Assembly (NCBI RefSeq): GCF_039602135.1
Contig: NZ_CP125942.1
Coordinates: forward strand, 992,001-1,056,000
Reading direction: 5' to 3'
DNA: 64,000 nt
From: Glutamicibacter sp. B1
GTDB lineage: Bacteria > Actinomycetota > Actinomycetes > Actinomycetales > Micrococcaceae
Positions 43,979 through 53,692 of the stretch are shown in pieces. The notes below the pieces were generated by a model. The model worked only from the letters and a program-made list of their open reading frames with translations. It did not search any database and had not been told where the DNA came from. A program made the translations under genes and the position numbers. Each line of letters opens with the position of its first letter. The first letter of the stretch is position 1.

Positions 43979-44380
43979 TTACCAGTCGTTGCTTGACTTG
44001 AGCGAAAGCACGGGACATCCTGCTTGGAGCAGGACCCGTTGGGCAACACTTCCCATGAGGAACTTGCCCATGGCGGTCCGTTTTCGCAGCCCGATGACTA
44101 TCAGCTGTGCACGTTGTGCTTCTGCAGCCTGCAAAATCTGGTCCGCTGCATCAATCCCTTGGGACTTTCGTTCAATCCAAAAGTCCACTCCCGATTGTGT
44201 GAGTCGAGCTTCAAGCTCGTGATACTGCTTCGCATCTATGAGCCTGTCATCAACTAGCTGATCACCCTTGGACGAGTTGACTACAACCAACCGAGCATTA
44301 CGGCGTTGAGCCTCATCGATCGCGGTCGCCAGAGCTGCCTCACCTTCCTCAGAAGGAATGTATCCCACAACGATCGTCAT
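43979..44380 (-). CDS. Universal stress protein UspA family
   Basis: 133-residue ATP-binding-type UspA protein: [21 protein letters not shown] at the N-terminus and the phosphate-loop motif [21 protein letters not shown], which follows the G-2x-G-9x-G-S pattern with Lys/Arg variations. It overlaps the tctA stop codon by 4 bp (ATGA), so it is the last gene of the tctCBA operon. UspA-like proteins are often coupled to transporters as accessory regulators. Confidence 0.88.
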   Translation of the reverse strand: MTIVVGYIPSEEGEAALATAIDEAQRRNARLVVVNSSKGDQLVDDRLIDAKQYHELEARLTQSGVDFWIERKSQGIDAADQILQAAEAQRAQLIVIGLRKRTAMGKFLMGSVAQRVLLQAGCPVLSLKSSNDW

Positions 44381-45972
44381 GACTCGTCCTTTCCAACGCG
44401 CTGCTCTTTCTCACCGGCTAATTCGGCCTTGTGTTTTGCTGGCTCGTGTTCTTCACCGAGCACCGTCTCAACCAGATCACTCTGGATCCCGCGGGAGCGA
44501 CGAATGAAGGAGATGAGCATCGGCAAGATCAGCAGTATCGCGATGAGGATATAGATTCCGACTGCCAGCGGCTCACTCCAGATTCCAGAAACGGAACCTG
44601 CGGAGAGCTGGAAGGTCTTGCGTAGCTGTTCTTCAGCCATCGGTCCGATGATCACACCCAAGATCAGCGGCAATACCGGCAAACCAAAGCGACGCAGTGC
44701 GAAGCCCAGCAATCCGATGAGTAACAAGATCCATAGGTCTGCGACCTGCATGTTCACCGAGAAGGCACCCAGGGTAGCGAAGAATAGGATTCCGGCATAA
44801 AGATATGGGCGCGGGATTTTCAGCAGTCGAGCCCAGAGTGGCGCTAGTGGCAGATTGATGAGCAACAACAACGTATTGCCGATGAACAAGCTGGCGATCA
44901 GTGCCCAGACCAGATCGGGTTCGTTCTCAAAGAGGAACGGCCCGGGCTGAATACCCTTCATGGTCAAGAAGGCCAACATGACCGCAGCGGTGGCATTGGT
45001 CGGCAGTCCAAGGGCCAGCATCGGGGTGAGCGTACCAGCAGCAGAAGCGTTATTGGCAGCTTCGGGACCTGCGACACCCTCGATGGCACCATGACCAAAT
45101 TCTTCAGGATGCTTCGAAAGCTTCTTCTCCGTCACGTAGGACAGGAAGGTTGGCACTTCAGCACCACCGGCAGGGAGTGCACCGAAGGGGAAGCCAAAAG
45201 CCGTGCCACGAAGCCAAGGCTTCCACGAACGTTTCCAGTCTTCTTTGCCCATCCACGGTGTGCCCACCGGAATGGTGCGAGTCGGGGTCAGACGCAGGTG
45301 CGCCGCAATCCACAGTGCTTCACCAATGGCAAAGACTGCCACTGCCACCACAACAATATCGATGCCGTCGACTAACGGAGCAAATCCGAAGGTCAGGCGT
45401 TTCTGACCGGAGACTGGATCCATGCCGATCAAACCGATGGCAAGACCCAGCCCTAGGGAAGCAAAACCACGAATCTTGGACGAGCCGAGAACCGCTGTGA
45501 CGGTGACCAGTGATAAGACCATGATGGCGAAATAACTTGGTGCACCGAGACTGACAGCAAACTTCACCACGATGGGAGTGACCGTTACCAGTAGGGCTGT
45601 GCCAATGGTGCCGGCGACAAAGGAGCCGATGGCAGCCGTAGCCAAAGCTTGCGAGGCCCGTCCTGCCTTGGCCATCTTGTGGCCCTCAATGGCCGTAATC
45701 ACGGTCGCGGATTCACCGGGAGTGTTCAGCAGGATGGAGGTAGTTGACCCGCCATACATGCCGCCGTAGTAAATGCCGGCAAACATGATCAGTGCACTGG
45801 AAGTCTCCATGCCGAAGGTCACCGGCAAGAGCAGTGCCACTGCCATAGCCGGTCCAATGCCAGGCAGCACGCCCACAGCAGTACCAAGAACGACACCTGC
45901 AAAGGCAAAGAGCAGGTTGATGGGAGTCAGGGCCGAGGCGAATCCATCCATCAAGAGATTGAGTGTATCCAT
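44377..45972 (-). CDS. tctA: Tripartite tricarboxylate transporter large permease TctA
   Basis: 531-residue membrane protein with about twelve helices. Family hallmarks are [44 protein letters not shown] and [21 protein letters not shown]. It is the main ion-coupled subunit for uptake of citrate-like tricarboxylates or related acids captured by TctC. The gene abuts tctB (TAAATG). Regulated probably by the divergent two-component system. Confidence 0.94.
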   Translation of the reverse strand: MDTLNLLMDGFASALTPINLLFAFAGVVLGTAVGVLPGIGPAMAVALLLPVTFGMETSSALIMFAGIYYGGMYGGSTTSILLNTPGESATVITAIEGHKMAKAGRASQALATAAIGSFVAGTIGTALLVTVTPIVVKFAVSLGAPSYFAIMVLSLVTVTAVLGSSKIRGFASLGLGLAIGLIGMDPVSGQKRLTFGFAPLVDGIDIVVVAVAVFAIGEALWIAAHLRLTPTRTIPVGTPWMGKEDWKRSWKPWLRGTAFGFPFGALPAGGAEVPTFLSYVTEKKLSKHPEEFGHGAIEGVAGPEAANNASAAGTLTPMLALGLPTNATAAVMLAFLTMKGIQPGPFLFENEPDLVWALIASLFIGNTLLLLINLPLAPLWARLLKIPRPYLYAGILFFATLGAFSVNMQVADLWILLLIGLLGFALRRFGLPVLPLILGVIIGPMAEEQLRKTFQLSAGSVSGIWSEPLAVGIYILIAILLILPMLISFIRRSRGIQSDLVETVLGEEHEPAKHKAELAGEKEQRVGKDES

Positions 45973-46476
45973 TTAGAGCACCCCCGAAAGAATTCCGGCC
46001 GGCAGCTTAATACCCAGTCCTAGGTAGAACCCGTAGAAGGATCCCAGAGCCAAGACTAATGAGATCACTAGGGTCAAGACCCAGCGGCGCGATCCCAAGC
46101 TGATTGCCGTGCCGAAGAACAGAATCGTTCCTGAGATCACCCACCCGGCCCAATTGATCAGGAGTAGGTTCAGAACGAAAAAACCGAGTAGCGGAAGAAC
46201 GACCTTCCAATCCGAGGGCTGACTGAGATCAACGTCTTCACCTTCTTCGCCTTCAGCAAGATTTCCGCGCACAACGGTAATACCCAAAGCGATGGCTGAG
46301 AGGACCAGAATTCCAGAGACAAGAAAGGGCACTGCCTTGGGCCCGATGGCATCTGCCTGGGAGTACGTCGAATGTAACTGCGACGCGTCAACAAACACAA
46401 TGATTCCGACGAGAAGAAGAAACGCGGCGAACAGCAGTTCGACGCGTTTCTTCTTAGCGGTACTTACTTCGCTCAC
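45973..46476 (-). CDS. tctB: Tripartite tricarboxylate transporter small subunit TctB
   Basis: 167-residue membrane protein with four helices and the DUF1468/TctB features (VELLFAAFLLLVGIIVFVDA, AIGPKAVPFLVSGILVL, WAGWVISGTILFFGTAISLGSRRW). It stabilises or assists TctA. GTG start overlaps the tctC stop codon (GTGA). Confidence 0.92.
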   Translation of the reverse strand: MSEVSTAKKKRVELLFAAFLLLVGIIVFVDASQLHSTYSQADAIGPKAVPFLVSGILVLSAIALGITVVRGNLAEGEEGEDVDLSQPSDWKVVLPLLGFFVLNLLLINWAGWVISGTILFFGTAISLGSRRWVLTLVISLVLALGSFYGFYLGLGIKLPAGILSGVL

Positions 46477-47486
46477 GCCAGACCCAGAGTCTTCAGGACG
46501 CTGGCAACGCGCTCATCCTGCTCGGTGAGGAAAGCAGAGAAATCATCTCCGGTCATGAACGCGTCGGTCCAACCGTTGGTTTCCAGTGCTTCCTTCCACT
46601 GCTCGGAATCGTGCATCTTGGTCATCAGGTCGACCCACTTTGTCTTGTCCGCATCGGAGATCTCCGGAGGGGCAACCAGGCCGCGCCAGTTAGAGAACAC
46701 CAAGTCGATGTCTGATTCCTTCAAAGTAGGAGCATCAACGCCTTCAAGTCGTTCTTCGCCGCTCGTAGCCAGAACGCGAACAGAACCCTTTTCGATCTGT
46801 TGCATGTACTCGCCGGCGCCCGACGCAGCGAATCCTACCTTGTCACCCAAAATGGCTGGGAGCAGATCGCCACCACCATCGAAGGAAACGAAGTTGACGT
46901 CCTTCGGGTCGATGCCCACCGCTTGGGCTAGCTGCATCGGCAGAAGGTGGTCAGGACCACCCGGTGAGGAACCGCCGCCGACAGAAATCTTGGCAGGGTC
47001 TTTTTTCCATGCTGCGACCAGGTCATCGATGGTCTTGTAAGGAGAATCCTTGGAGACCATGATGGCTCCTGGCTCCTCAATCAGCTTTGCAATCGGCGTG
47101 GTGTCTGTCAGCTTAGCCTCGGTGTCGTTGGTGTAACTTGCGCCGACAACGCCAAGCCCCATGAGCATAGCCAAATCGCCGTTGCCCTTTTCATTGATCA
47201 TGCGCGCCAGACCCACGGTTCCACCGGCGCCAGCCAAGTTGAAGACCTCAGGATTGGTGGCCAATCCGGCTTCGTCCATAACCTTGGCACCTACGCGGGC
47301 AGTGGTGTCGTAACCTCCACCTGGAGTGTTGGGCACCATGATGCGCAGATTGGTGAGGGGAGCATTGGACTCTGCAGCATCGCTGCTAGAGGACTCCGAG
47401 GTCACGCCACAGCCCGTGACCCCAATGGCTAGGGCAGCAGTGGCGGCCAGTGCCGTCAGGGCGCGGAAGGATTTGAAGTTTTTCAT
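46473..47486 (-). CDS. tctC: Tripartite tricarboxylate transporter binding lipoprotein TctC
   Basis: About 337 residues. Lipoprotein signal with lipobox VTGC, then a Bug/TctC binding domain: LRIMVPNTPGGGYDTTARVGAKVMDEAG, GGGSSPGGPDHLLPMQLAQAVGI and the conserved DGGGDLLPAILGDKVGFAASG. It binds a di- or tricarboxylate outside the cell. ATG 47486 follows GAGG; an ATG at 47510 is also in frame with a weaker ribosome site. Confidence 0.93.
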   Translation of the reverse strand: MKNFKSFRALTALAATAALAIGVTGCGVTSESSSSDAAESNAPLTNLRIMVPNTPGGGYDTTARVGAKVMDEAGLATNPEVFNLAGAGGTVGLARMINEKGNGDLAMLMGLGVVGASYTNDTEAKLTDTTPIAKLIEEPGAIMVSKDSPYKTIDDLVAAWKKDPAKISVGGGSSPGGPDHLLPMQLAQAVGIDPKDVNFVSFDGGGDLLPAILGDKVGFAASGAGEYMQQIEKGSVRVLATSGEERLEGVDAPTLKESDIDLVFSNWRGLVAPPEISDADKTKWVDLMTKMHDSEQWKEALETNGWTDAFMTGDDFSAFLTEQDERVASVLKTLGLA

Positions 47487-47609
47487 TGATTTCAGCCTCG
47501 TTGCTTTCATCTGAGTTGCGAGTAATTCCACAGTAGGCATGCGTGTGAACTGGGTCACGCTTACGTACTCAAAGAAAATACTGTTCATTGTGTAACCAAA
47601 AACTATGAC

Positions 47610-47622
47610 TTGAATCATTCAA
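47610..47622. promoter_or_regulatory. Palindrome TTGAATCATTCAA between tctC and the kinase gene
   Basis: Odd-length dyad (TTGAAT-C-ATTCAA) in the 203-bp divergent promoter region, a candidate site for the response regulator at 49308. Confidence 0.35.
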
Positions 47623-47689
47623 AAGTTCGGTAAAGTTGCCCAGTGCCCCAATGATGGGAACTCAGGAATCGGCAACAAGGAGCGGTTAG

Positions 47690-49297
47690 GTGGGAATCAA
47701 ACCTTCAAGGTTAAGTACCGTTTTTGCTCAACGGCTCTCCTTGGCAGGCCAATACCTGATCCTTCAATTGTTAATTATCGCCGTGGTTCTCGCCGGCGTA
47801 GTTGCGGTATCACTGACCCAATCCACGAATAACTTTGAAAAAGTTGAAGGGCGTCGCAGTTTGTCTGCAGCCGAGTCCTTGGCAGCGAATCCGCTTCTGA
47901 GAGTACTCATTCCCAACGCTGCGCCGGAAATGGGCTCTGCCTTACCTGCCATGGCCGAGACAACCCGAAGCACTTCTGGATTACAGTTCGTAGTTCTTGC
48001 AGATCGCTACGGGACGGTCATTACCTCCACCTTCCCAGACGACGTGGGAACCTCGATTCTGCACCCGGAATCACAAGTAGCCCAAGGACGCGGGTGGACC
48101 GGGGACATAACTCGCAATGGGGAACATGTGCTCATTGCTCAGGTTCCAGTCCTGAACGATGAAGGTTCCATGGTTGGCATCGTCAGTGCTGGTCAAAGTT
48201 ATCCCAGTACACGAGAGTTGATTCAAGAGATCGCACCCAGCGCACTCATAACCCTCGTGATCGCCGTGGCGCTCGGCGCGATTGGTTCGGTATTACTTTC
48301 GCGAAGGGTCAAGCACCAAACCAGAGGCATGGAACCTCGCGAAATTGCCGAACTGTTCGAGCATCGCGAAGCGTTGCTCCACGGTGTCAAAGAGGGCATC
48401 ATTTCGGTCTCACCCGATAGTCGAGTCATGCTGGCCAACGATATTGCGATTGAACTGCTTCAACTACCGTTAGATTGCGTTGGGCAGACACTGACCGAGC
48501 TGGATGTTGCCCCACAAGTCTCCCGTGCGCTCACCACCCAACAGCAACAACCCGACAGGCAGTTTCTGATTGGTGAACGAGTTGTGGTCTTTAACCGCAT
48601 GCCGGTCAAAACAGCACGCAAAGACCACGGGTCAGTGACCACCTTCCGTGATCGTACCGAGCTGACACTATTGGAGCAGGAGTTGGGCGACAGCAAAGCA
48701 ACAGCCGATATGTTGCGATCACAAACCCACGAATTCGCGAATCACCTTCATGCAATTTCTGGTCTCATTCAACTGCAGGAATACGACGAAGTTATTGGGT
48801 TCATCGACGGTGTAAGTTTTAGCCGCAGTAAGGTCTTCGAAGATGTCACGGCCCATATAGCGGAACCAACAATTGCTGCCTTGCTCATTGCTAAAGCTAG
48901 TGTCGCCACAGAACGAGGTATCAAGTTCGAGGTTTCCAGCGACTCTCGATTGGAACGCGGAGATGAACAGATCGCCCGCGACCTGACCACGGTTATTGGA
49001 AACCTCCTAGATAACGCCATGGACGCTCTCGCCGAAGTACCAGAGCCGAAGATTGAGCTGTCGATTCAAGAAATCGATGAGATCGTCACCGTGAAAGTCA
49101 CAGACAATGGGGCTGGGATTGCCGATGAGGCGATGAAAGAAATTTTCACTCAGGGATTCTCGACCAAAGACACAACGGTCTCTGGAGGGCGGGGGTTCGG
49201 CCTGGCGCTGAGCCGATTAGTCTGTCGGCGCCGTCAGGGAGATATCACCGTGGTTAATGACCGTGGCGCACAATTTACCGCCACACTGAGAAAGTAG
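47690..49297 (+). CDS. Sensor histidine kinase of the CitA/DctS family
   Basis: 535 residues: first membrane helix (LILQLLIIAVVLAGVVAVSL), an extracytoplasmic Cache/PAS-type ligand domain up to residue 180, second helix (LITLVIAVALGAIGSVLLS), a cytosolic PAS domain, the phosphorylation site SQTHEFANHLHAISGLIQLQ and the ATPase domain with NLLDNAMDAL, DNGAGI and GGRGFGLALSR. It probably senses citrate-like acids and, with the next gene, controls the divergent tctCBA operon. GTG with AAGGAG upstream. Confidence 0.93.
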   Translation: MGIKPSRLSTVFAQRLSLAGQYLILQLLIIAVVLAGVVAVSLTQSTNNFEKVEGRRSLSAAESLAANPLLRVLIPNAAPEMGSALPAMAETTRSTSGLQFVVLADRYGTVITSTFPDDVGTSILHPESQVAQGRGWTGDITRNGEHVLIAQVPVLNDEGSMVGIVSAGQSYPSTRELIQEIAPSALITLVIAVALGAIGSVLLSRRVKHQTRGMEPREIAELFEHREALLHGVKEGIISVSPDSRVMLANDIAIELLQLPLDCVGQTLTELDVAPQVSRALTTQQQQPDRQFLIGERVVVFNRMPVKTARKDHGSVTTFRDRTELTLLEQELGDSKATADMLRSQTHEFANHLHAISGLIQLQEYDEVIGFIDGVSFSRSKVFEDVTAHIAEPTIAALLIAKASVATERGIKFEVSSDSRLERGDEQIARDLTTVIGNLLDNAMDALAEVPEPKIELSIQEIDEIVTVKVTDNGAGIADEAMKEIFTQGFSTKDTTVSGGRGFGLALSRLVCRRRQGDITVVNDRGAQFTATLRK

Positions 49298-49307
49298 GAC
49301 AAGACTC

Positions 49308-49982
49308 GTGATCAAAGTTCTGGTGATCGATGATGACTTCATGGTTGCAAAGGTGCATGCCGGATTCGTCAACAAAGAGCCAGGTTTCACTGTGGTAGGG
49401 GTAGCACATAGTGCCAGTGACGCCGTAAAAGCGGCTACCGCCTTATCGCCGGATCTAGCCTTGCTCGATATCCACCTCCCCGATATGAATGGGCTTGAAC
49501 TGCTGCAACGGCTTCGTGAAGTTCAACCTGAGTTAGATGTCATCGTCATTAGTGCAGCGCGTGAAATGGATACTGTACGCAAAGCCCTGCGCGGAGGAAT
49601 CGTTCATTACTTGATGAAGCCATTTTCCTGGGACGACTTGCGCGAAAGATTGAAGCACTATGCCAAGACATATCAGCCATTGCATGTTCTCCGGGACAAG
49701 GAGTTAGAGCAAGCAGATGTGAATCTCCTCTTCGGTATGGGCAGTCAAAGTCGACGCCCACTTCCTAAGGGGTGCAGCGCTGAAACGATGAGCTTGGTCG
49801 AAAGCATCGTTAGGCAAACGCCGGAACCGATCTCGGCAACCGAAACTGCTGAGAAACTCGGAACCTCGAGGGTGAGCGCTCGCCGGTACTTGGAGTATCT
49901 TGCTGAAGAGAACTTGGCGCAGGTGAACCTTCGCTATGGGGGAGTAGGCCGGCCTGAACGACGTTATTCGTGGAATGGCTAA
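49308..49982 (+). CDS. Response regulator of the CitB/DctR family
   Basis: 224 residues. The receiver domain has DDD near the N-terminus, the phospho-acceptor Asp in LALLDIHLPDMNGLELL and Lys in HYLMKPFSW. The C-terminal DNA-binding domain (SATETAEKLGTSRVSARRYLEYLAEENLAQVNLRYGGVGRPERRY) is typical of CitB. GTG start 10 bp after the kinase. Target is likely tctCBA-uspA. Confidence 0.94.
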   Translation: MIKVLVIDDDFMVAKVHAGFVNKEPGFTVVGVAHSASDAVKAATALSPDLALLDIHLPDMNGLELLQRLREVQPELDVIVISAAREMDTVRKALRGGIVHYLMKPFSWDDLRERLKHYAKTYQPLHVLRDKELEQADVNLLFGMGSQSRRPLPKGCSAETMSLVESIVRQTPEPISATETAEKLGTSRVSARRYLEYLAEENLAQVNLRYGGVGRPERRYSWNG

Positions 49983-50074
49983 ACCCGAATCCGAGCCACG
50001 ACGTAGAAGCCCGGCTAATACGAAAGTAGATTCTGCCTTCAATTGGCTTGGGAAGGATTGGGGTGAACATAGGG

Positions 50075-50116
50075 CAAGGACCATCTCATCCATGATGGAT
50101 ATTGAGATGGCCCTTG
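50075..50116. terminator. Terminator between convergent genes
   Basis: CAAGGACCATCTCA / TGAGATGGCCCTTG stem with one mismatch (14-nt loop) between the response regulator and the Nramp-like gene. Confidence 0.65.
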
Positions 50117-50139
50117 GGACTCTTACGAGCGGGTACTCA

Positions 50140-51435
50140 CTATGAAATGAGAGCGGATACGAGACGAATCGAGGATGCGAGAATCGCGACCAATCCGATG
50201 ATTCCAAACACGTTGTGCCACCATCGGTTTCGCAAGTCACCCATTATTTCTTTATTGTTGGCCATCATAACGAGGAGAATGCCTAGAAGCGGTGCGATGA
50301 GAACCGTGAGCGATTGCGCAACGACGATTAGTCCGACAGGTGATTCCTGGAAAGTAAGCGTGACTAATAATCCGAAGGCCAGGATGATACCTGTGATGAC
50401 TCGGGCCATTGGTGAACCGCCTTTGGACCCACGCCCCAGTGCGTCTGACATCATTGTGCCGCCAGCCGTTGCATTCGCAATCATAGAAGAAAAGGCTGCA
50501 CCGGAGAGCCCCAGAGCAAAAATTATCGTACCGAAGGGCCCAGCTAGTGGTTCGAAAATGGCTGCGAGGCCATTGATAGTTGAAGCTTCTGAGCCGGTTG
50601 CGCCCAACACTGAAGCAGAAACCATGATGACTAGAGCGGTCATAATTCCTGGGGCGATAATTCCGGGAATCGTATCTACTAAAGTGATGTCTCGATAATC
50701 GCTCCGTGTCCGCGAATTCTCTTTGATTCCGTAGGAGTTGTAGAACGCCGCGTTGATCGAGAAATTCGTACCGACGAGGGCTATCACCAGAATTTCGCTA
50801 CCTGCAGGGAGTGTGGGAACTAAGCCGGTCATCGATAAATACCAGTCTGGCTTGGCAATTACAGCACTGGCGATAAAAGCAACTGCCATCAATGCGACGA
50901 TCAGTAAGAGTATCTTTTCGATAATTCCGTATACGTTTCGAAAGGCAAGGATCAGTCCAACACCGGCGGTACAGACGATTGTCCAGAGAACTGGGGATCC
51001 TCCAAACACCATTGATAGCCCGAGGCCTGAACCAACGGCATTTCCAACGGAAAACATCAGGGTTATCCCAAACACACCGATTCCGGCGGCGACGCCTACG
51101 GGTTTGCCAAGACGCTCCTTTATTTCGGTAATCAAAGACTTTGGAGTGGCTAAACCTAGTCGAACACTCATGTCGGTGAAGAAAATCATCAGAATAGTGG
51201 AAACTGCAATAACCCATAGCAAGGTGTAGCCGTATCGACTGCCAGCCTGTACCGCTGTGGTTAGGTTGCCCGGACCAAACTGCCACGCCCCGACAACAAA
51301 GGCGGGTCCCATGAGCGCCAGATAGCCAAGGAACGTACGCCGTTTACCTTGTTCGGAGGGCTTGTTGTCCTGTGCTGGCTTACGTTGACTTCTGTAATTA
51401 GACGAAGCCATGACGGCGTTGTGCGGCTCGTTCAT
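50140..51435 (-). CDS. Nramp-family transporter-like protein with altered metal-site motifs
   Basis: 431 residues, about eleven helices, Nramp/LeuT-type fold judged by FLGYLALMGPAFVVGAWQFGPGNLTTAVQAGSRYGYTLLWV. Canonical Nramp proteins have DPGN in helix 1 and MPH in helix 6. Here helix 1 reads FGPGN (Asp replaced by Gly) and helix 6 reads ALVGTNFSINAAFYNSYG, without Met-Pro-His. It is therefore unlikely to bind Mn/Fe in the usual way. It follows the DapA-like gene (108-bp gap) and probably belongs to the same LacI-controlled unit. ATG 51435 with GGAGGACTCGTA upstream. Confidence 0.75.
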   Translation of the reverse strand: MNEPHNAVMASSNYRSQRKPAQDNKPSEQGKRRTFLGYLALMGPAFVVGAWQFGPGNLTTAVQAGSRYGYTLLWVIAVSTILMIFFTDMSVRLGLATPKSLITEIKERLGKPVGVAAGIGVFGITLMFSVGNAVGSGLGLSMVFGGSPVLWTIVCTAGVGLILAFRNVYGIIEKILLLIVALMAVAFIASAVIAKPDWYLSMTGLVPTLPAGSEILVIALVGTNFSINAAFYNSYGIKENSRTRSDYRDITLVDTIPGIIAPGIMTALVIMVSASVLGATGSEASTINGLAAIFEPLAGPFGTIIFALGLSGAAFSSMIANATAGGTMMSDALGRGSKGGSPMARVITGIILAFGLLVTLTFQESPVGLIVVAQSLTVLIAPLLGILLVMMANNKEIMGDLRNRWWHNVFGIIGLVAILASSIRLVSALIS

Positions 51436-51543
51436 TACGAGTCCTCCTTTTTGCTTTTAACTCACGGACGGTACTGATCGGTTGAAAACTAGATACGAAT
51501 GGTGGGGCGGCCTTGAACAGTGCCGCCCCACCAAAGTTATTGT

Positions 51544-52479
51544 TTAGGCGGAAACAGTAACCTTGCCCAGCTCAGCGGAAGCCAAAGCAGCTGCAATTTC
51601 CTTATCGGCGCCCGCTTGAAGCGGAAGCAATGGCGGACGGACCGTCGCGTGTTCGAGAATGCCACGAGCTACCAGCCCTTCCTTCAGGGCAACAGTACCT
51701 TCCATGTGCGAGCCACGGTGGTAAACATTCTTCGTTACAGGAAGAATTCGGTCGTGGATGGCCCGGGCCGCAGCGTAGTCCTTAGCTTTGCCCGCGGCGA
51801 TTAATTCGATTAGTGGTTCCGGTGCCAGGCCGCCGTATCCAACTAACGCACCGTCAACATCGAACATGGTGTGAAGCAGGTATTCATCGTGGCAGGTCAA
51901 GATCTGAAGCTCTGGATAAGTCTTGCGGAGTACTGGGATTTCTGTATCCCAGCGCTTCATGTTGCGGACACCGTTCTTGGTAGCGAATACGCCTTCCTGT
52001 CCAGCGATTTCCAGCTGCGTGTCCAAATCGTAAGTTGCTTTGGTGGCATCCGGGTACTGGAACAAGATCAGGGGCAGACCACTGGTCTCGTAGATTTCCT
52101 TGTAGCGAGTCTGCGGTGCACCCTGCTGGTAGCCGAATCGCAGCCAACCATGCGAAGGATAGACCAGGCCTGCTGATGCTCCGGCGTCAACAGCTCGCTG
52201 CGCTTCTAACGCTGCAACGGTATTACCCTCGCCCGTGATGCCTGCAATGATCGGGATTTCTCCGTTGACGGCGTTCTTGAATTCGCGAATAACCAGTGCT
52301 TGTTCGTCCTGGGTGAGGAAGGTTCCTTCGCCGGCATGACCCAACACGACAAGACCTTTGACTCCTTCGACACTTGCTAACCATGAGCCCAAACGGTGGA
52401 TGCTGTCGACATCCACGCTTCCGTCTCGATTGAAAGGGGTGACAGGAGCGGGGACAAGACCGCGAAGATCGATGTTCAT
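51544..52479 (-). CDS. Dihydrodipicolinate synthase-family (DapA/NanA-like) aldolase
   Basis: 311-residue class I aldolase/lyase TIM barrel: LVPAPVTPFNRDGSVDVDSI, the GHAGEGTFLT loop (GTTGE in DapA), catalytic Tyr in LPLILFQYPDATKA and the Schiff-base Lys probably in VFATKNGVRNMKRW. It is not the housekeeping DapA judged by its catabolic neighbours (LacI regulator, transporter-like gene). The real substrate could be a keto-acid sugar derivative. ATG 52479 with GGAGG eight bases upstream. Confidence 0.87.
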   Translation of the reverse strand: MNIDLRGLVPAPVTPFNRDGSVDVDSIHRLGSWLASVEGVKGLVVLGHAGEGTFLTQDEQALVIREFKNAVNGEIPIIAGITGEGNTVAALEAQRAVDAGASAGLVYPSHGWLRFGYQQGAPQTRYKEIYETSGLPLILFQYPDATKATYDLDTQLEIAGQEGVFATKNGVRNMKRWDTEIPVLRKTYPELQILTCHDEYLLHTMFDVDGALVGYGGLAPEPLIELIAAGKAKDYAAARAIHDRILPVTKNVYHRGSHMEGTVALKEGLVARGILEHATVRPPLLPLQAGADKEIAAALASAELGKVTVSA

Positions 52480-52517
52480 GAGAGCTACCTCCATGTAGTT
52501 CGGAATACCCGCTAGGA

Positions 52518-52543
52518 TGAAAACGATTGCGGGAACGTTTTCA
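52518..52543. promoter_or_regulatory. LacI-type operator upstream of the aldolase
   Basis: Inverted repeat TGAAAACG (52518-52525) and CGTTTTCA (52536-52543) separated by 10 bp. It consists of two LacI-like half sites with central CG and lies 39 bp upstream of the aldolase ATG and 95 bp before the divergent LacI gene. Confidence 0.55.
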
Positions 52544-52637
52544 TTCTGAACTATGATTCACGTCACTGTCAACAGGTGATTTTTGAAAGATCGTAAATAG
52601 AGTGTCTACTAGGAAAGAAGCGAAGAGGAGAAAGCAT

Positions 52638-53654
52638 ATGGAACCGGTGATCCCCAACGCCCCAGTCACCCTGAAAGACGTAGCTGTCGCTAGTGGAGTT
52701 AGCTTGTCAACAGCTAGCAGGGCTCTTGATGACCGGGGGAAACCGTCGCAATCAGCAACCGCGGATCGTGTTCGAAAAGTTGCAGAAGAACTCGGTTATC
52801 GGCGCAATGCCTTTGCTTCGAATCTGCGCCGAGGGCAAACCCGAACCCTCGGTGTACTTGTGCCAAGGCTCAGCGATACTGTCATGGCGCTGATGTTTGA
52901 AGAGATCGAACGTGCGGCTTCCTCCCGTGGATACTTCGCTATGGTGGCTACTAGTGGCGACGATCCGAATGATGAACGGAAAGCAGCAGAGACTTTGCTC
53001 GACAGAAGCGTCGACGGGCTCATTTTGGCTACATCTCGAATTGAAGATGAATTACCTAAATACTTGCGAGAATCTTCTGTGGCCCACGCATTGGTATTGC
53101 GTACCGACGGGACGAGCCCTTCTTCACTCGGTGACGACGAAGTCGGAGGGTATCTCGCGGTGCGACATTTGGTGGATCTGGGCCACACAGATATCGCGGT
53201 GATTACTGGTCCGTCGTTCACGTCTACGGGCATTGCACGATTGGCAGGAGCCAAACGAGCGTTGGCCGAAGCAGGCCTGCATGTCCCCAAGCGACGGATG
53301 ATTTCTGTGGGGTATGGAATTCAGAGCGGATTTAGCACTGGCAGAGAGCTGCTAAGTGAAAAGCATGGCTCAAAACCTACCGCGATTTTTGCCGCGAATG
53401 ACAATCTTGCAATGGGCGTTATGGCCGCGGCAAAAGAACAGGGCTTGATCATTGGAGAAAATCTATCGCTTGTCGGATATAACGACATCCCTCAATCGGC
53501 ATTGCTACCAACTCCGCTAACGTCTGTTCGAATTCCACTTGAGCAAATCGCCAGTAGGGCAATTGACTTTGTCTTGGCGCCCACGAGTGAGCACGAAATC
53601 CGTAAGTTCATGCCAACATTGATTCCGCGTGAATCCAGCGGGAAACCACAATAA
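52638..53654 (+). CDS. LacI-family regulator (aldolase/Nramp-like operon)
   Basis: 338 residues: helix-turn-helix and hinge (VTLKDVAVASGVSLSTASRALDD) and a periplasmic-binding-type ligand domain (LGVLVPRLSDTVMALMFEEIE, FAANDNLAMGVMAAAKEQGL, LVGYNDIPQSALLPTPLTSV). It is divergent from the DapA-like aldolase, with an operator between them, so it probably represses both directions. ATG 52638 with GAGGAGAAAGC upstream; an upstream GTG at 52602 is less likely. Confidence 0.92.
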   Translation: MEPVIPNAPVTLKDVAVASGVSLSTASRALDDRGKPSQSATADRVRKVAEELGYRRNAFASNLRRGQTRTLGVLVPRLSDTVMALMFEEIERAASSRGYFAMVATSGDDPNDERKAAETLLDRSVDGLILATSRIEDELPKYLRESSVAHALVLRTDGTSPSSLGDDEVGGYLAVRHLVDLGHTDIAVITGPSFTSTGIARLAGAKRALAEAGLHVPKRRMISVGYGIQSGFSTGRELLSEKHGSKPTAIFAANDNLAMGVMAAAKEQGLIIGENLSLVGYNDIPQSALLPTPLTSVRIPLEQIASRAIDFVLAPTSEHEIRKFMPTLIPRESSGKPQ

Positions 53655-53692
53655 GTAACGCGAACATAACGAAGCCCACGGTTTTTTAATTC

